Source: Labilithrix sp.
GTDB taxonomy: Bacteria; Myxococcota; Polyangia; Polyangiales; Polyangiaceae
Assembly: GCA_028287035.1 (NCBI GenBank)
Contig: JAQBQL010000085.1
Location: forward strand, 1-13,837
Direction of reading: 5' to 3'
Length of the DNA stretch: 13,837 nucleotides
A model generated the notes under the pieces. That model was not told where the DNA came from. It made no database searches and worked only from the letters and a program-made list of their open reading frames with translations. Made by a program: the position numbers and the translations under genes. Positions 1-8,076 of the stretch are shown here, in pieces (position 1 is the first letter of the stretch; each line of letters starts with the position of its first letter).

Positions 1-54
1 CCGGTGGACGCCGGATAAGAACTCCTGAACGAGCCGGCCGACAGCGGCGGCGCC
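1..54 (+). pseudogene. Upstream GH5 coding remnant with in-frame TAA stop
   Basis: Read in the same frame as the downstream GH5 segment, these bases give P-V-D-A-G-stop-E-L-L-N-E-P-A-D-S-G-G-A. L-N-E-P is the hallmark of the GH5 acid/base glutamate (here codon 31-33). The usual GH5 context is G-Y-E-(L/F)-(L/M/I)-N-E-P, so the TAA at 16-18 sits where a tyrosine codon (TAC/TAT) would be expected, one base away. This is either a nonsense mutation that breaks the gene or a sequencing or assembly error. The window starts here, so the N-terminal barrel strands cannot be checked. Confidence 0.6.
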
Positions 55-753
55 GTGACGACGGATGATCTCGTGGACGTCTACGACCGGACCCTCGCCG
101 CGATCCGCCAGGCGGAGACCTCGGGACGCCACTCGCACATGGCGTTCATGGAGCGCATCGGAAACCCGTGCAACTTCCACGCAACGCCAGGACCTGCGTC
201 GCTCGGCGTCATGCGCCGATGGCAGAACTGGTCGCAGAGCGACCATCTCTACCCGCAGTGGTGCAAGAGCTGGGCAAAGGGTACCGCGTACGACCCGCCC
301 TACCACGTGGCGGGCGACGTCCCGGACGGGTACCTCGACGCGATGATCGCGCGGGTGCGCCGCACGCAGGACGACTGGGATCTCCCCGCGCCGGTGCCCG
401 TCTTCATCGGCGAGTTCGGCTGGGGCCCGGAGGACGGCATCGAGCTCCTCGGCAAGCAGATGAAGCGCTTCAACGAGAGCGGCTTCTCGTGGACCATCTG
501 GTCCTACAAGACGTGGTTTCCCACGAACTGGGGTGTCGTGCGGCCGGAGGGTCCGATCGCCCCTCAGGGCGCGCCCGACCATACGCACGCGCTCTGCTCC
601 GCTTCCTTCCCCTGCCCGCTCCGGATCGAGCCCGGCGGCTTCGCCACGCTGGAGGGGGCGCTCGCCTCGACGCGTACCGACGCCCCCGGCTTCCACGCCG
701 TCACGACCGACGGCTTCCGCCGGCTCTTCGCGAAGCACGGTGCGGCGAGGTAG
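55..753 (+). CDS. C-terminal part of glycoside hydrolase family 5-like protein (interrupted gene)
   Basis: This open segment (232 codons from a GTG at 55) encodes the C-terminal half of a GH5-type (cellulase superfamily) TIM-barrel glycosidase. The stretch V-F-I-G-E-F-G-W-G at residues 116-124 matches the strand carrying the GH5 nucleophile, with E120 as candidate. W-T-I-W-S-Y-K at 146-152 matches the next aromatic strand that lines the sugar-binding cleft. The acid/base motif L-N-E-P lies in frame upstream at bases 25-36, 127 codons before the nucleophile, a normal GH5 spacing, but is cut off from the rest by TAA at 16-18. No ribosome binding site precedes the GTG, so it is probably not a genuine start. 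A protein made from it would lack the acid/base residue and should be inactive. The substrate (glucan, mannan or glycolipid) cannot be told. The family is fairly sure; integrity is doubtful. Confidence 0.7.
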   Translation: MTTDDLVDVYDRTLAAIRQAETSGRHSHMAFMERIGNPCNFHATPGPASLGVMRRWQNWSQSDHLYPQWCKSWAKGTAYDPPYHVAGDVPDGYLDAMIARVRRTQDDWDLPAPVPVFIGEFGWGPEDGIELLGKQMKRFNESGFSWTIWSYKTWFPTNWGVVRPEGPIAPQGAPDHTHALCSASFPCPLRIEPGGFATLEGALASTRTDAPGFHAVTTDGFRRLFAKHGAAR

Positions 754-780
754 AACGGGCGAGCGCGACCACGCCGGCTC

Positions 781-802
781 TCCTGACAGCTACGTGTCAG
801 GA
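781..802. promoter_or_regulatory. Perfect 8-bp inverted repeat between GH5 and uvrA (operator or hairpin)
   Basis: TCCTGACA, six spacer bases, then TGTCAGGA form a perfect dyad in the 114-bp gap, 27 bp after the GH5 stop and about 75 bp before the uvrA start. As DNA, the symmetry resembles an operator for a dimeric regulator. As RNA, it would form an 8-bp stem with a 6-nt loop, but there is no T-tract, so it is not a standard intrinsic terminator. Its regulator is unknown. I do not recognise it as a described LexA box. Confidence 0.45.
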
Positions 803-876
803 ATGGGCAGCGCGACCGCAGAATTACCGCGGGCTCCGTTGCTGACGGGCGGAGCGGTCGTTATGAGGTGTGGTCC

Positions 877-3800
877 ATGCTTCCCATCCGCCTACGCGGA
901 GCCCGTACCCACAACCTCCGTGGCGTCGACCTCGACCTGGAGCCCGGGCGTCTCGTCGCGCTGACCGGACCCAGCGGCGCAGGGAAGTCGTCGCTCGCGC
1001 TCGACACGCTCTACGCCGAGGGCCAGCGGCGCTTCGTCGAGAGCTTCAGCCCCTACGCGCGTCAGTTCCTCGAGCGGCTCGAGCGCCCGCCGGTCGGGTC
1101 GCTCGAGCCGGTCGCGGCGACGGTGGCGGTCGATCGCCGCGCGCCGGTGAAGTCGAGCCGGTCCACGGTCGCGACGCTCACCGACCTCGAGCCCTACCTC
1201 GCGACGCTCTTCGCGTGCGAGGCGGTGCCGACGTGCCCCGACTGCCACGAGGCCGCGGTCGCGACGAGCGCGCACGACGCTGCCCAGCGCGCCGTCGACG
1301 AGCTCGGGCAGCGGCGGGCGATCGTCAGCTATCCCGTGCGCATCCAGAGCGCCGAGGCGTACCTCGAGCTCCGCGAGACGCTGGTGACCGACGGCTACCG
1401 CCGGCTCGTCGTCGCCGGCACGGTGCGGGACATCGACGACGTGAAGCCGAGCGAGGCGGGACGCCCGGACGTCCCGCTCGAGGTGGTGGTCGACCGGCTC
1501 GAGGTCGGCGCGCGCGATCTGCGGCGCCTCCAGCAGGCGATCGAGGTGGCGTGGGAGCGCGGCACCGGACGCGCCGAGCTGCGCCTCGCCGACGGTGAAG
1601 CGCCCGCGGAGAACGGCAAGCACCACGTGGGCATCGCCCGCGGGCTCGTCTGTCCGAGCTGCACCCGGAGCTTCGAGCCGCCGCGGCCCGGGCTCTTCTC
1701 GTACAACTCGCCGCTCGGCGCGTGCACCGACTGCAAGGGCTTCGGCCGCGTCATCGCCGTCGACTGGGACAAGGTCATCCCCGATCGCACGAAGACGCTC
1801 GAGAAGGGCGCGATCAAGGCGTGGAACGGGAAATCGAGCGAGTCGGAGCGCGCGTCCCTGATCCGCTTCGCGAAGAAGCAGCGCATCCCGACCGACCTCG
1901 CCTGGGAGAAGCTCACGAGCGAGCAACAGAGCGCGGTCATCGAGGGCGAGGGCGACTGGTCGGGCGGCCGCTTCCCCGGCGTGAAGGCCTGGTTCAAGTG
2001 GCTCGAGACCCGCACCTACAAGATGCACGTGCGCGTCTTCCTCTCGCGGTATCGCGACTACGTGCACTGCGAGACGTGCCGCGGGGCGCGGCTCAACGCG
2101 ACCGCCCGCACGTACCTGGTCGGCGGCCTCGACCTCGGCGCGTGGCACGGACTGACGGTGCAGCAGGCGCTCGAGCGGCTGCGCGGCATCGCCCCTCGCA
2201 ACGCGCAGGGCAAGCGGGTCCATGCGGAGCTCCAGTCGCGGCTCAGGTACCTCGATGCGGTGGGGCTCCCCTACCTCACGCTCGATCGTCAGGCCCGCAC
2301 GCTCTCGGGCGGCGAGGCGCAGCGGGCGAGCCTCACCACGGCGCTCGGCGCCTCGCTGACCGGCACGCTGTTCGTCCTCGACGAGCCCACCGTCGGCCTC
2401 CATGCGAGCGACGTCCCGCGGCTCGCCAGCGCGATGCGTGACCTCGCCGACGCGGGGAACACGGTGCTCGTGATCGAGCACGATCGCGGGGTCGTCGAGC
2501 GTTGCGACCGCGTCATCGAGATGGGGCCGGGCGCCGGTCCGCACGGCGGCGAGATCCTGTTCCAGGGAACGCCCGCCGAGGTCGCGGCGACCGACACCGC
2601 GACCGGTCGCGCCTGGCGTGCCGAGGCGACGGTCCGCCCTGCGGCGTTCGCGAGGGCCGACGACAAGGGGCCGCGCGAGATCGTGCTCACCGGCGTCCGC
2701 GAGAACAACCTCCGCATCGACGAGGTCAAGATCCCGCTCGGCGTGCTCTGCGCCATCACCGGCCCGAGCGGCTCCGGCAAGAGCACGCTTGCCGAGGACA
2801 TCATCTACCGGGCGGTCGCCCGCCACTGTGGCACCGCCACGAGCAAGCCCGGCACGTACGACACGATCACCGGTCACGAGAAGCTGCGCAGCGCCGTGCT
2901 GGTCGACCAGTCGCCCCTCGGGCGCACCGCACGCGGCAATGCTGCAACCTACACGCATGCCTGGGACCGCGTTCGCGCGCGCTTCGCGGCCGAAGAGGCC
3001 TCGCTGCGGCGCGGGCTCACCCCGGCGCACTTCTCGTTCAACGTGCCCGGCAAGGGTCGCTGCGAGACGTGCTCCGGCGAGGGCTACGAGACCGTGGAGA
3101 TGCAGTTCCTCGCGGACGTGATGCTCCTCTGCCCGGTCTGCCAGGGCAAGCGGTTCAACACCGACGTGCTCGGCGTCACGCATCTCGGCAAGACCGTCGC
3201 CGACGTGCTCGCGATGACCGTCGACGAGGCGCTCGCGTGCTTCTCGCCGCGCGAGCTGCGTGACTACGTCATCGAGAACACGCTGAAGCCGCTGCAGCGG
3301 GTGGGGCTCGGATACCTGCCGCTCGGGCAGCCGCTCTCCACGTTGTCGGGCGGCGAGGCGCAGCGCCTCAAGCTCGCTCGCGCGCTGTCGTCCGATGCGC
3401 GCGGCGCCATGTTCGTCGTCGACGAGCCGAGCGCCGGGCTCCACGCCGAGGACGCGGTGCACGTCGTGAGCGCGCTCCGCAGCCTCGTCGCGGAAGGCGC
3501 GAGCGTGGTCATGGTCGAGCACGATCTGTCGGTCGTCCGCGAGGCCGACTGGGTCATCGACCTCGGCCCGGACGGCGGCCCCGGCGGCGGCCGCGTGGTC
3601 GCCGAGGGAACGCCCGAGGCGGTCGCCGCGAGCGGATCGAAGACCGGCATCGCGCTCACCGAGCTCGAGGCGAAGACGGCCGCCGGCCGCGGCAAGGCGC
3701 GGGCGAAGACCGACAAGAATGGCAAGAAGAGGGCGCCGCCGGCGCCGAACGACGCGATCGTCGTGCAGCACGCACGCGAGCACAACCTGAAGGACGTGTC

Positions 3801-6282
3801 CTGCCGGGTGCCGCACGGGAAGCTGTGCGTCGTCACCGGTCCCAGCGGCTCCGGCAAGAGCTCGCTCGCCTTCGACGTCATCTTCGCCGAGGGCCAGCGG
3901 CGCTTCATGGAGACACTGACGCCCTACGCGCGCCAGTTCCTGCCCACCTTGCCTCGTCCGGACGTCGACCTCGTCACCGGCGTGCCGCCGAGCATCGCGC
4001 TCGAGCAGCGTCAGACGCGAGGCGGCGCGAACTCGACGGTCGCGACCGTGACCGAGATTGCCCACTATCTGCGGCTGCTCTACGCGAAGGTCGGCGATCT
4101 GTATTGCCCCGACTGCAACGCGCCGGTCGCGCCGATCTCCCCCGACGAGATGTTCGCGCGCGTCCGTGCCATGGGAAAGAAGGGCGAGAAGCGGACGCTC
4201 TACGCGCCGGCGGTCCGCGCGCGCAAGGGAACCTACCTCGATCTGTTCACGAGCGCCGCGCGCTCCGGGGTGGTGACGGCGCGCGTCGACGGGGCGCTCG
4301 TCGCCATCGATCCGCCGCCGAAGCTGACGAAGTCGAAGGAGCACTCGATCGACCTCATCGTCTACTACGGCGCGCTCGCCGATCTCGATCGCGCCTCCTT
4401 CGATCGCGCGCTCGCGTGGGGCGCCGGCGCGCTTCGCATCGGGCCCGGCAACCCGACGCCCCACTTCGCGGAGGGCGAGGAGATCCTGTCGACCTCGCGC
4501 GCGTGCTCCGTGTGCGGGACCGGCATCCCCGATCTCGATCCCCGCTGGTTCTCGTTCAACACGAAGCAGGGCCAGTGCGAGTCCTGCGAGGGCAGCGGCG
4601 TCCGCGGCGGCACCGCCGACATGGAGGAGAGCGAGCGCTCGAAGGACCCGTGCCGCGCCTGCAAGGGCGATCGCCTCGCGCCCATCCCGCGGAGCGTGCG
4701 GCTCGGCGGCGAGACCTACCCGCGCATCATGGAGAAGGGCGTCTCCCGGGCGCTCGCCGCGATCCGCGGGCTCGAGCTCACCGGCAAGAACGCGATCATC
4801 GCGAAGGCGCCGCTCGCCGAGCTGAAGCGCCGCCTCGAGTTCGTGGAGCAGGTCGGCCTCGGGTACCTCGGCCTCGGCCGCGCTGCGGCGACGCTCTCGG
4901 GCGGCGAGATGCAGCGCCTGCGGCTGTCAGCGCAGCTCGGCAGCGGACTCACGGGCGCGCTCTACGTGCTCGACGAGCCGACCATCGGGCTCCATCCGCG
5001 GGACACGGGCCGCCTCATCGCGAACCTGCGGGCGCTCGTCGACACCGGCTCCACGGTGGTGGTCGTCGAGCACGACGCGGAGACCATCCAGGCCGCCGAT
5101 CACCTCACCGATCTCGGGCCGGGCGGCGGCCGCAATGGCGGGCACATCGTCGCCGAGGGAACGCCGGCGGCGGTCCTCGCGTCGGAGGCCTCACCGACCG
5201 GTCGCGCGCTCCGCGAGCCGCTCGGGGTCGTCCGGAAGCGGCGCCCGATGGCCGACGCCTGGATCGAGCTCGAGGGCGCACGCACGAACAACCTGAAGGA
5301 CGTCACGTTCCGCGTCCCGGCCGGCCGCATGGTCGTCGTCGCCGGCGTGAGCGGCTCCGGCAAGAGCACGCTCGTGCAGAAGGTGTTCTTCCCGGCGCTC
5401 CGCAAGCAGCTCGGCCTCGTGGCGGACACCCCGGGCGTGCACAAGGCGCTGCGGGTCCCGAAGACCATCAAGCGCGCGCTCGCCGTCGACCAGTCGCCGA
5501 TCGGCCGCACCCCGCGGTCGGTCCCGGCGACGTTCCTCGGCGTCTGGGACGAGATCCGGAAGCTCTACGCGGCGCTCCCCGAGTCACGGGCGCGCGGCTG
5601 GACGCCGGCGCGGTTCTCCTTCAACACGCCGCAGGGCGGAAGGTGCACGGCCTGCGCCGGTCAGGGCGCGATCGTCGCCGAGATGGCCTTCCTCCCCGAG
5701 GTCATCACCCCGTGCGAGACGTGCCTCGGCCTGCGCTTCGAGCCGTCCACCCTCGATCCGAAGTGGGCCGGGCTCTCCGTCGGCGACGTGCTGCGTCTCT
5801 CCGCCGAGGAGGCCGCCGACGTGTTCGGCGCGTTCCGCAAGATCGCCGGGCCGCTCCGCACCATCACCGAGCTCGGATGTGGATACCTGTCGATCGGACA
5901 GGGCTCCAACACGCTCTCCGGGGGCGAGGCGCAGCGCCTCAAGCTCGCCAGCGAGCTGACCGCGGGGATGGCGCACGAGCCGACCGTCTACGTCCTCGAC
6001 GAGCCGACCACCGGGCTCCACCTCTCCGACGTCGGGCGCCTCGTCAAGGTGCTCGACCGTCTCGTGGAGCGCGGTGACACGCTCGTCATCGTCGAGCACC
6101 ATCCCGACGTCATCGCGAACGCCGACTGGGTCGTCGAGCTCGGGCCCGAGGCGGGCGACGCGGGCGGCACCATCGTCTTCGAGGGCGAGCCGGCGCAGCT
6201 GACGAAACGGAAGACCGCGACCGGCCGCGCGCTCGGCCGCATCGCGGCGGCGGCGAAGGCGGGCGCCACCCCGGCCACCTGA
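877..6282 (+). CDS. uvrA: Double-length (tandem-fused) UvrA excinuclease subunit A
   Basis: UvrA is the ATP-dependent damage sensor of bacterial nucleotide excision repair; it normally dimerises, at about 940 residues per chain. This 1801-residue protein is two UvrAs in one chain. Walker A loops lie at about residues 31-39, 629-637, 988-996 and 1490-1498. The matching LSGGE signatures lie at 476, 823, 1340 and 1680, each followed by an intact DEP Walker B. Zinc modules are present in both halves: C259/262-C283/286 and C729/732-C752/755, then C1210/1213-C1234/1237 and C1590/1593-C1613/1616. Both halves have a roughly 130-residue segment where the UvrB-binding domain sits. The insertion domain is present only in the first half (111 residues between C286 and C398, against 21 between C1237 and C1259). 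A Lys/Ala-rich linker at about 929-962 joins the halves. ATG 877 is preferred over GTG 868 because GAGG at 865-868 is well spaced. Double UvrAs are known from Chlamydiales. Confidence 0.95.
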   Translation: MLPIRLRGARTHNLRGVDLDLEPGRLVALTGPSGAGKSSLALDTLYAEGQRRFVESFSPYARQFLERLERPPVGSLEPVAATVAVDRRAPVKSSRSTVATLTDLEPYLATLFACEAVPTCPDCHEAAVATSAHDAAQRAVDELGQRRAIVSYPVRIQSAEAYLELRETLVTDGYRRLVVAGTVRDIDDVKPSEAGRPDVPLEVVVDRLEVGARDLRRLQQAIEVAWERGTGRAELRLADGEAPAENGKHHVGIARGLVCPSCTRSFEPPRPGLFSYNSPLGACTDCKGFGRVIAVDWDKVIPDRTKTLEKGAIKAWNGKSSESERASLIRFAKKQRIPTDLAWEKLTSEQQSAVIEGEGDWSGGRFPGVKAWFKWLETRTYKMHVRVFLSRYRDYVHCETCRGARLNATARTYLVGGLDLGAWHGLTVQQALERLRGIAPRNAQGKRVHAELQSRLRYLDAVGLPYLTLDRQARTLSGGEAQRASLTTALGASLTGTLFVLDEPTVGLHASDVPRLASAMRDLADAGNTVLVIEHDRGVVERCDRVIEMGPGAGPHGGEILFQGTPAEVAATDTATGRAWRAEATVRPAAFARADDKGPREIVLTGVRENNLRIDEVKIPLGVLCAITGPSGSGKSTLAEDIIYRAVARHCGTATSKPGTYDTITGHEKLRSAVLVDQSPLGRTARGNAATYTHAWDRVRARFAAEEASLRRGLTPAHFSFNVPGKGRCETCSGEGYETVEMQFLADVMLLCPVCQGKRFNTDVLGVTHLGKTVADVLAMTVDEALACFSPRELRDYVIENTLKPLQRVGLGYLPLGQPLSTLSGGEAQRLKLARALSSDARGAMFVVDEPSAGLHAEDAVHVVSALRSLVAEGASVVMVEHDLSVVREADWVIDLGPDGGPGGGRVVAEGTPEAVAASGSKTGIALTELEAKTAAGRGKARAKTDKNGKKRAPPAPNDAIVVQHAREHNLKDVSCRVPHGKLCVVTGPSGSGKSSLAFDVIFAEGQRRFMETLTPYARQFLPTLPRPDVDLVTGVPPSIALEQRQTRGGANSTVATVTEIAHYLRLLYAKVGDLYCPDCNAPVAPISPDEMFARVRAMGKKGEKRTLYAPAVRARKGTYLDLFTSAARSGVVTARVDGALVAIDPPPKLTKSKEHSIDLIVYYGALADLDRASFDRALAWGAGALRIGPGNPTPHFAEGEEILSTSRACSVCGTGIPDLDPRWFSFNTKQGQCESCEGSGVRGGTADMEESERSKDPCRACKGDRLAPIPRSVRLGGETYPRIMEKGVSRALAAIRGLELTGKNAIIAKAPLAELKRRLEFVEQVGLGYLGLGRAAATLSGGEMQRLRLSAQLGSGLTGALYVLDEPTIGLHPRDTGRLIANLRALVDTGSTVVVVEHDAETIQAADHLTDLGPGGGRNGGHIVAEGTPAAVLASEASPTGRALREPLGVVRKRRPMADAWIELEGARTNNLKDVTFRVPAGRMVVVAGVSGSGKSTLVQKVFFPALRKQLGLVADTPGVHKALRVPKTIKRALAVDQSPIGRTPRSVPATFLGVWDEIRKLYAALPESRARGWTPARFSFNTPQGGRCTACAGQGAIVAEMAFLPEVITPCETCLGLRFEPSTLDPKWAGLSVGDVLRLSAEEAADVFGAFRKIAGPLRTITELGCGYLSIGQGSNTLSGGEAQRLKLASELTAGMAHEPTVYVLDEPTTGLHLSDVGRLVKVLDRLVERGDTLVIVEHHPDVIANADWVVELGPEAGDAGGTIVFEGEPAQLTKRKTATGRALGRIAAAAKAGATPAT

Positions 6283-6296
6283 ACGGCATCATGGCA

Positions 6297-6311
6297 GGGT
6301 AGAATCGGCGT
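6297..6311 (+). promoter_or_regulatory. Candidate leaderless -10 element before first arrestin-like gene
   Basis: GGGTAGAAT precedes the GTG start at 6312. TAGAAT (6300-6305) matches the TATAAT consensus at five of six positions and ends 6 bp before the start codon. That would place transcription initiation at or next to the first base of the codon, giving a leaderless mRNA. There is no Shine-Dalgarno sequence at the usual distance. The same arrangement occurs before the third paralogue. No convincing -35 is visible. Confidence 0.45.
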
Positions 6312-6345
6312 GTGGCGCTCTTCCCGAAGGCGACGTTCGAGGTGC
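6297..6345 (+). repeat. Direct repeat copy A: leader and 5' coding end of paralogue 1
   Basis: These 49 bp, covering the 15-bp leader and the first codons, match 9047-9095 at 38 of 49 positions without gaps, counted by hand. The identity aligns the GTG start here with the ATG there and marks an ancient tandem duplication that included the promoter-proximal bases. Confidence 0.55.
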
Positions 6346-8066
6346 TCGTCCCGGACGGACGCATCGCCATCGGGGGGGTGACCAGGGGTATCGTCGTCCT
6401 CGACACGGCGAGGGACATCCCGCGCGTCTCCGAGCTCGTCGTCGAGCTCGTGTCGATTGCCCGCTTCCGCTACCCGGCGGTGTGGGACCGCGTGCTCTTC
6501 ACCGCGAAGGCACGCGTCACGCAGCCGCCGGTGCTCGCGAAGGGGACGCACCGGATCCCGTTCGAGATCGAGACGCCCTCGTGGCTGCCGCCGACCTTCT
6601 TCGACGAGCTCACCGACGTCGAGCACCGCGTGGACGTCCGGCTCGACGTGGCCTGGGGGCTCGATCCTTCGACCCGCCTCCAGCCGCCCGTCGTCCTCCG
6701 GCCACGAGAGGGTCATCGCGAGCCCGTCCGGCTGCGGCTTCCCCCGGCGTTCCACGCGCGCGCGCGCATCGAGCTCGTCGTCGACTCGCGCGTGGTCAGG
6801 CAGGGCGAGCCGGTGCTCGGGCACGTGGAGCTCCTGCAGGGCACGATCGAACCGTATCCAGGCATCACGCTCCTCCTGATGCGAAACGTGGCGACGGGCT
6901 CCGAGACCTCGTGGTGGTCGAACGACGCGAGCGTCCTGGTCTCCGCAGCGGCGCTCGCAGCGGGCCAACCGGTGGCCTTCGAGATCCCCGCCGATGCGGT
7001 GAGTCGCCCGAGCTTCCGCACCGGCTTCGTCGACAATGCCGTCTACCTGGGCGTCATGCTGCAGAACGATTTCGCCTCGTTCCTGGTCCGCGCCCACCGC
7101 GTCGCGCTCGAGGTGCTTCCGCGCGGGTCGATCATCCACGATGACCTCGGCGGAGCCAGCGTGCTGCGCGGACGGGCGGCGCAGGTGGCCGCCGCCACCG
7201 GCCTCCGCGAAGGCGACGGATCGTGCCTCGCGGAGGGCGAGCCCGCGGGTCTCACGCTCCGGATCCACGAGACGACGGCGGCGACGGGCCGCGAGCTCGA
7301 GGTGTCGATCGGCTATCCGGATCTCGGGCTCGGGCTCGAGCTGCGCGAGCTCTCGCCGCTCCACGCAGCGCTCGCCAGGGCCACGCTGCCCGCCTTCCCC
7401 CGCCATCAGCCGGTGGCGAAGCGTGACGACCTTCCGCCGTCCTTCTTCGCCGACCTGTTCCGGGACGTGCCTCCCGAGGGCCAGCCGAGCCTCTCGGACT
7501 ACCAGCTCGGGATACGCTTCGGGCTGGTCGATGGGAGCGCCGAGCACCTGCTCGACCGGACCCGCTGGGCCATCGCCCACGCTCACCGTGTCGCCGCGGT
7601 CATCGACACGCTGCCCTTCCCGACGCCGGTGCCGGCGGCCGCGGCCGACGCGTGGCGCGCGTGCGCGAGGTCCACGCGCGCGCTCCTCGTGCCCTCGGCG
7701 CCGACGCTGAGCGGCCTTCCCTTCCACCGGCTGACTGCCGACCAGCAGGACCGGGCATTCACCGCGACCCTCACCACGGTATGGAAGGACGGCGCCCCGC
7801 GCGACCGCGTGTTCCTGTACCTCGGCGAGGCACGGCTTCCCGAGTCGGCGATCGGACCGCTCGAGAACCATGCGTTCCCGGATGGGCTCGCGGCGTTGCG
7901 TGCGGTCTTCTCGGCGGCGCACGTCACGTCGAGCGGCGAGGTCCTGACGCTCGAACGGAGCGCCTGGTCGTCCGACCCCGCGACGCTCCTGCCCGTCCTC
8001 GAGGCGGTCATCGACTGGATCATGCGCGAGCGAGGCGAGCTCCGCAACACCTCGGCCTACCGCTGA
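6312..8066 (+). CDS. Arrestin-like two-domain protein with unrecognised C-terminal domain (paralogue 1)
   Basis: This 584-residue protein has no signal peptide or membrane segment, so it is probably cytoplasmic. Residues about 4-135 read as an arrestin N-type beta-sandwich: a G-T-H-R-I-P-F-E-I strand, the P-S-W-L-P-P turn, then V-D-V-R-L-D-V-A-W-G-L-D-P. Residues about 144-275 read as the arrestin C-type domain. This architecture is known from eukaryotic arrestins and bacterial Spo0M-like proteins. Residues about 278-584 form a domain I cannot assign, with Y-P-D-L-G-L-G near 335, L-V-P-S-A-P-T-L-S-G near 460, and L-E-R-S-A-W near the end. It closes with S-A-Y-R. The same domain ends the next two genes. 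The GTG start is supported by 5' alignment with the ATG of paralogue 3. It begins 29 bp after uvrA. The arrestin fold is fairly sure; the role is unknown, possibly a scaffold. Confidence 0.75.
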   Translation: MALFPKATFEVLVPDGRIAIGGVTRGIVVLDTARDIPRVSELVVELVSIARFRYPAVWDRVLFTAKARVTQPPVLAKGTHRIPFEIETPSWLPPTFFDELTDVEHRVDVRLDVAWGLDPSTRLQPPVVLRPREGHREPVRLRLPPAFHARARIELVVDSRVVRQGEPVLGHVELLQGTIEPYPGITLLLMRNVATGSETSWWSNDASVLVSAAALAAGQPVAFEIPADAVSRPSFRTGFVDNAVYLGVMLQNDFASFLVRAHRVALEVLPRGSIIHDDLGGASVLRGRAAQVAAATGLREGDGSCLAEGEPAGLTLRIHETTAATGRELEVSIGYPDLGLGLELRELSPLHAALARATLPAFPRHQPVAKRDDLPPSFFADLFRDVPPEGQPSLSDYQLGIRFGLVDGSAEHLLDRTRWAIAHAHRVAAVIDTLPFPTPVPAAAADAWRACARSTRALLVPSAPTLSGLPFHRLTADQQDRAFTATLTTVWKDGAPRDRVFLYLGEARLPESAIGPLENHAFPDGLAALRAVFSAAHVTSSGEVLTLERSAWSSDPATLLPVLEAVIDWIMRERGELRNTSAYR

Positions 8067-8069
8067 GGA
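8065..8069 (+). promoter_or_regulatory. Shine-Dalgarno overlapping stop codon, upstream of paralogue 2
   Basis: GAGGA overlaps the TGA stop of paralogue 1 and lies 7 bp before the ATG at 8077. This is a normal ribosome binding site and suggests translational coupling to the upstream gene. It contrasts with the leaderless-type starts of paralogues 1 and 3. Confidence 0.6.
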
Positions 8070-8076
8070 ACGCTGC

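Noticed and set aside
839..867. TTGCTG with TATGAG 17 bp later as a uvrA promoter
   Set aside because: Only three of six and four of six consensus matches, and it would start transcription about 3 nt before ATG 877, excluding the GAGG ribosome site. Too weak to annotate.
892..4464. A 1190-codon open frame on the minus strand opposite uvrA
   Set aside because: It lies wholly antisense to a clear UvrA. Its composition is Arg/Ala/Asp/Glu-rich low complexity typical of GC-rich antisense frames, with no recognisable domain.
3825..6077. A 750-codon plus-strand frame within uvrA
   Set aside because: It is an out-of-frame shadow rich in Arg/Ala repeats. The UvrA frame carries all conserved motifs.
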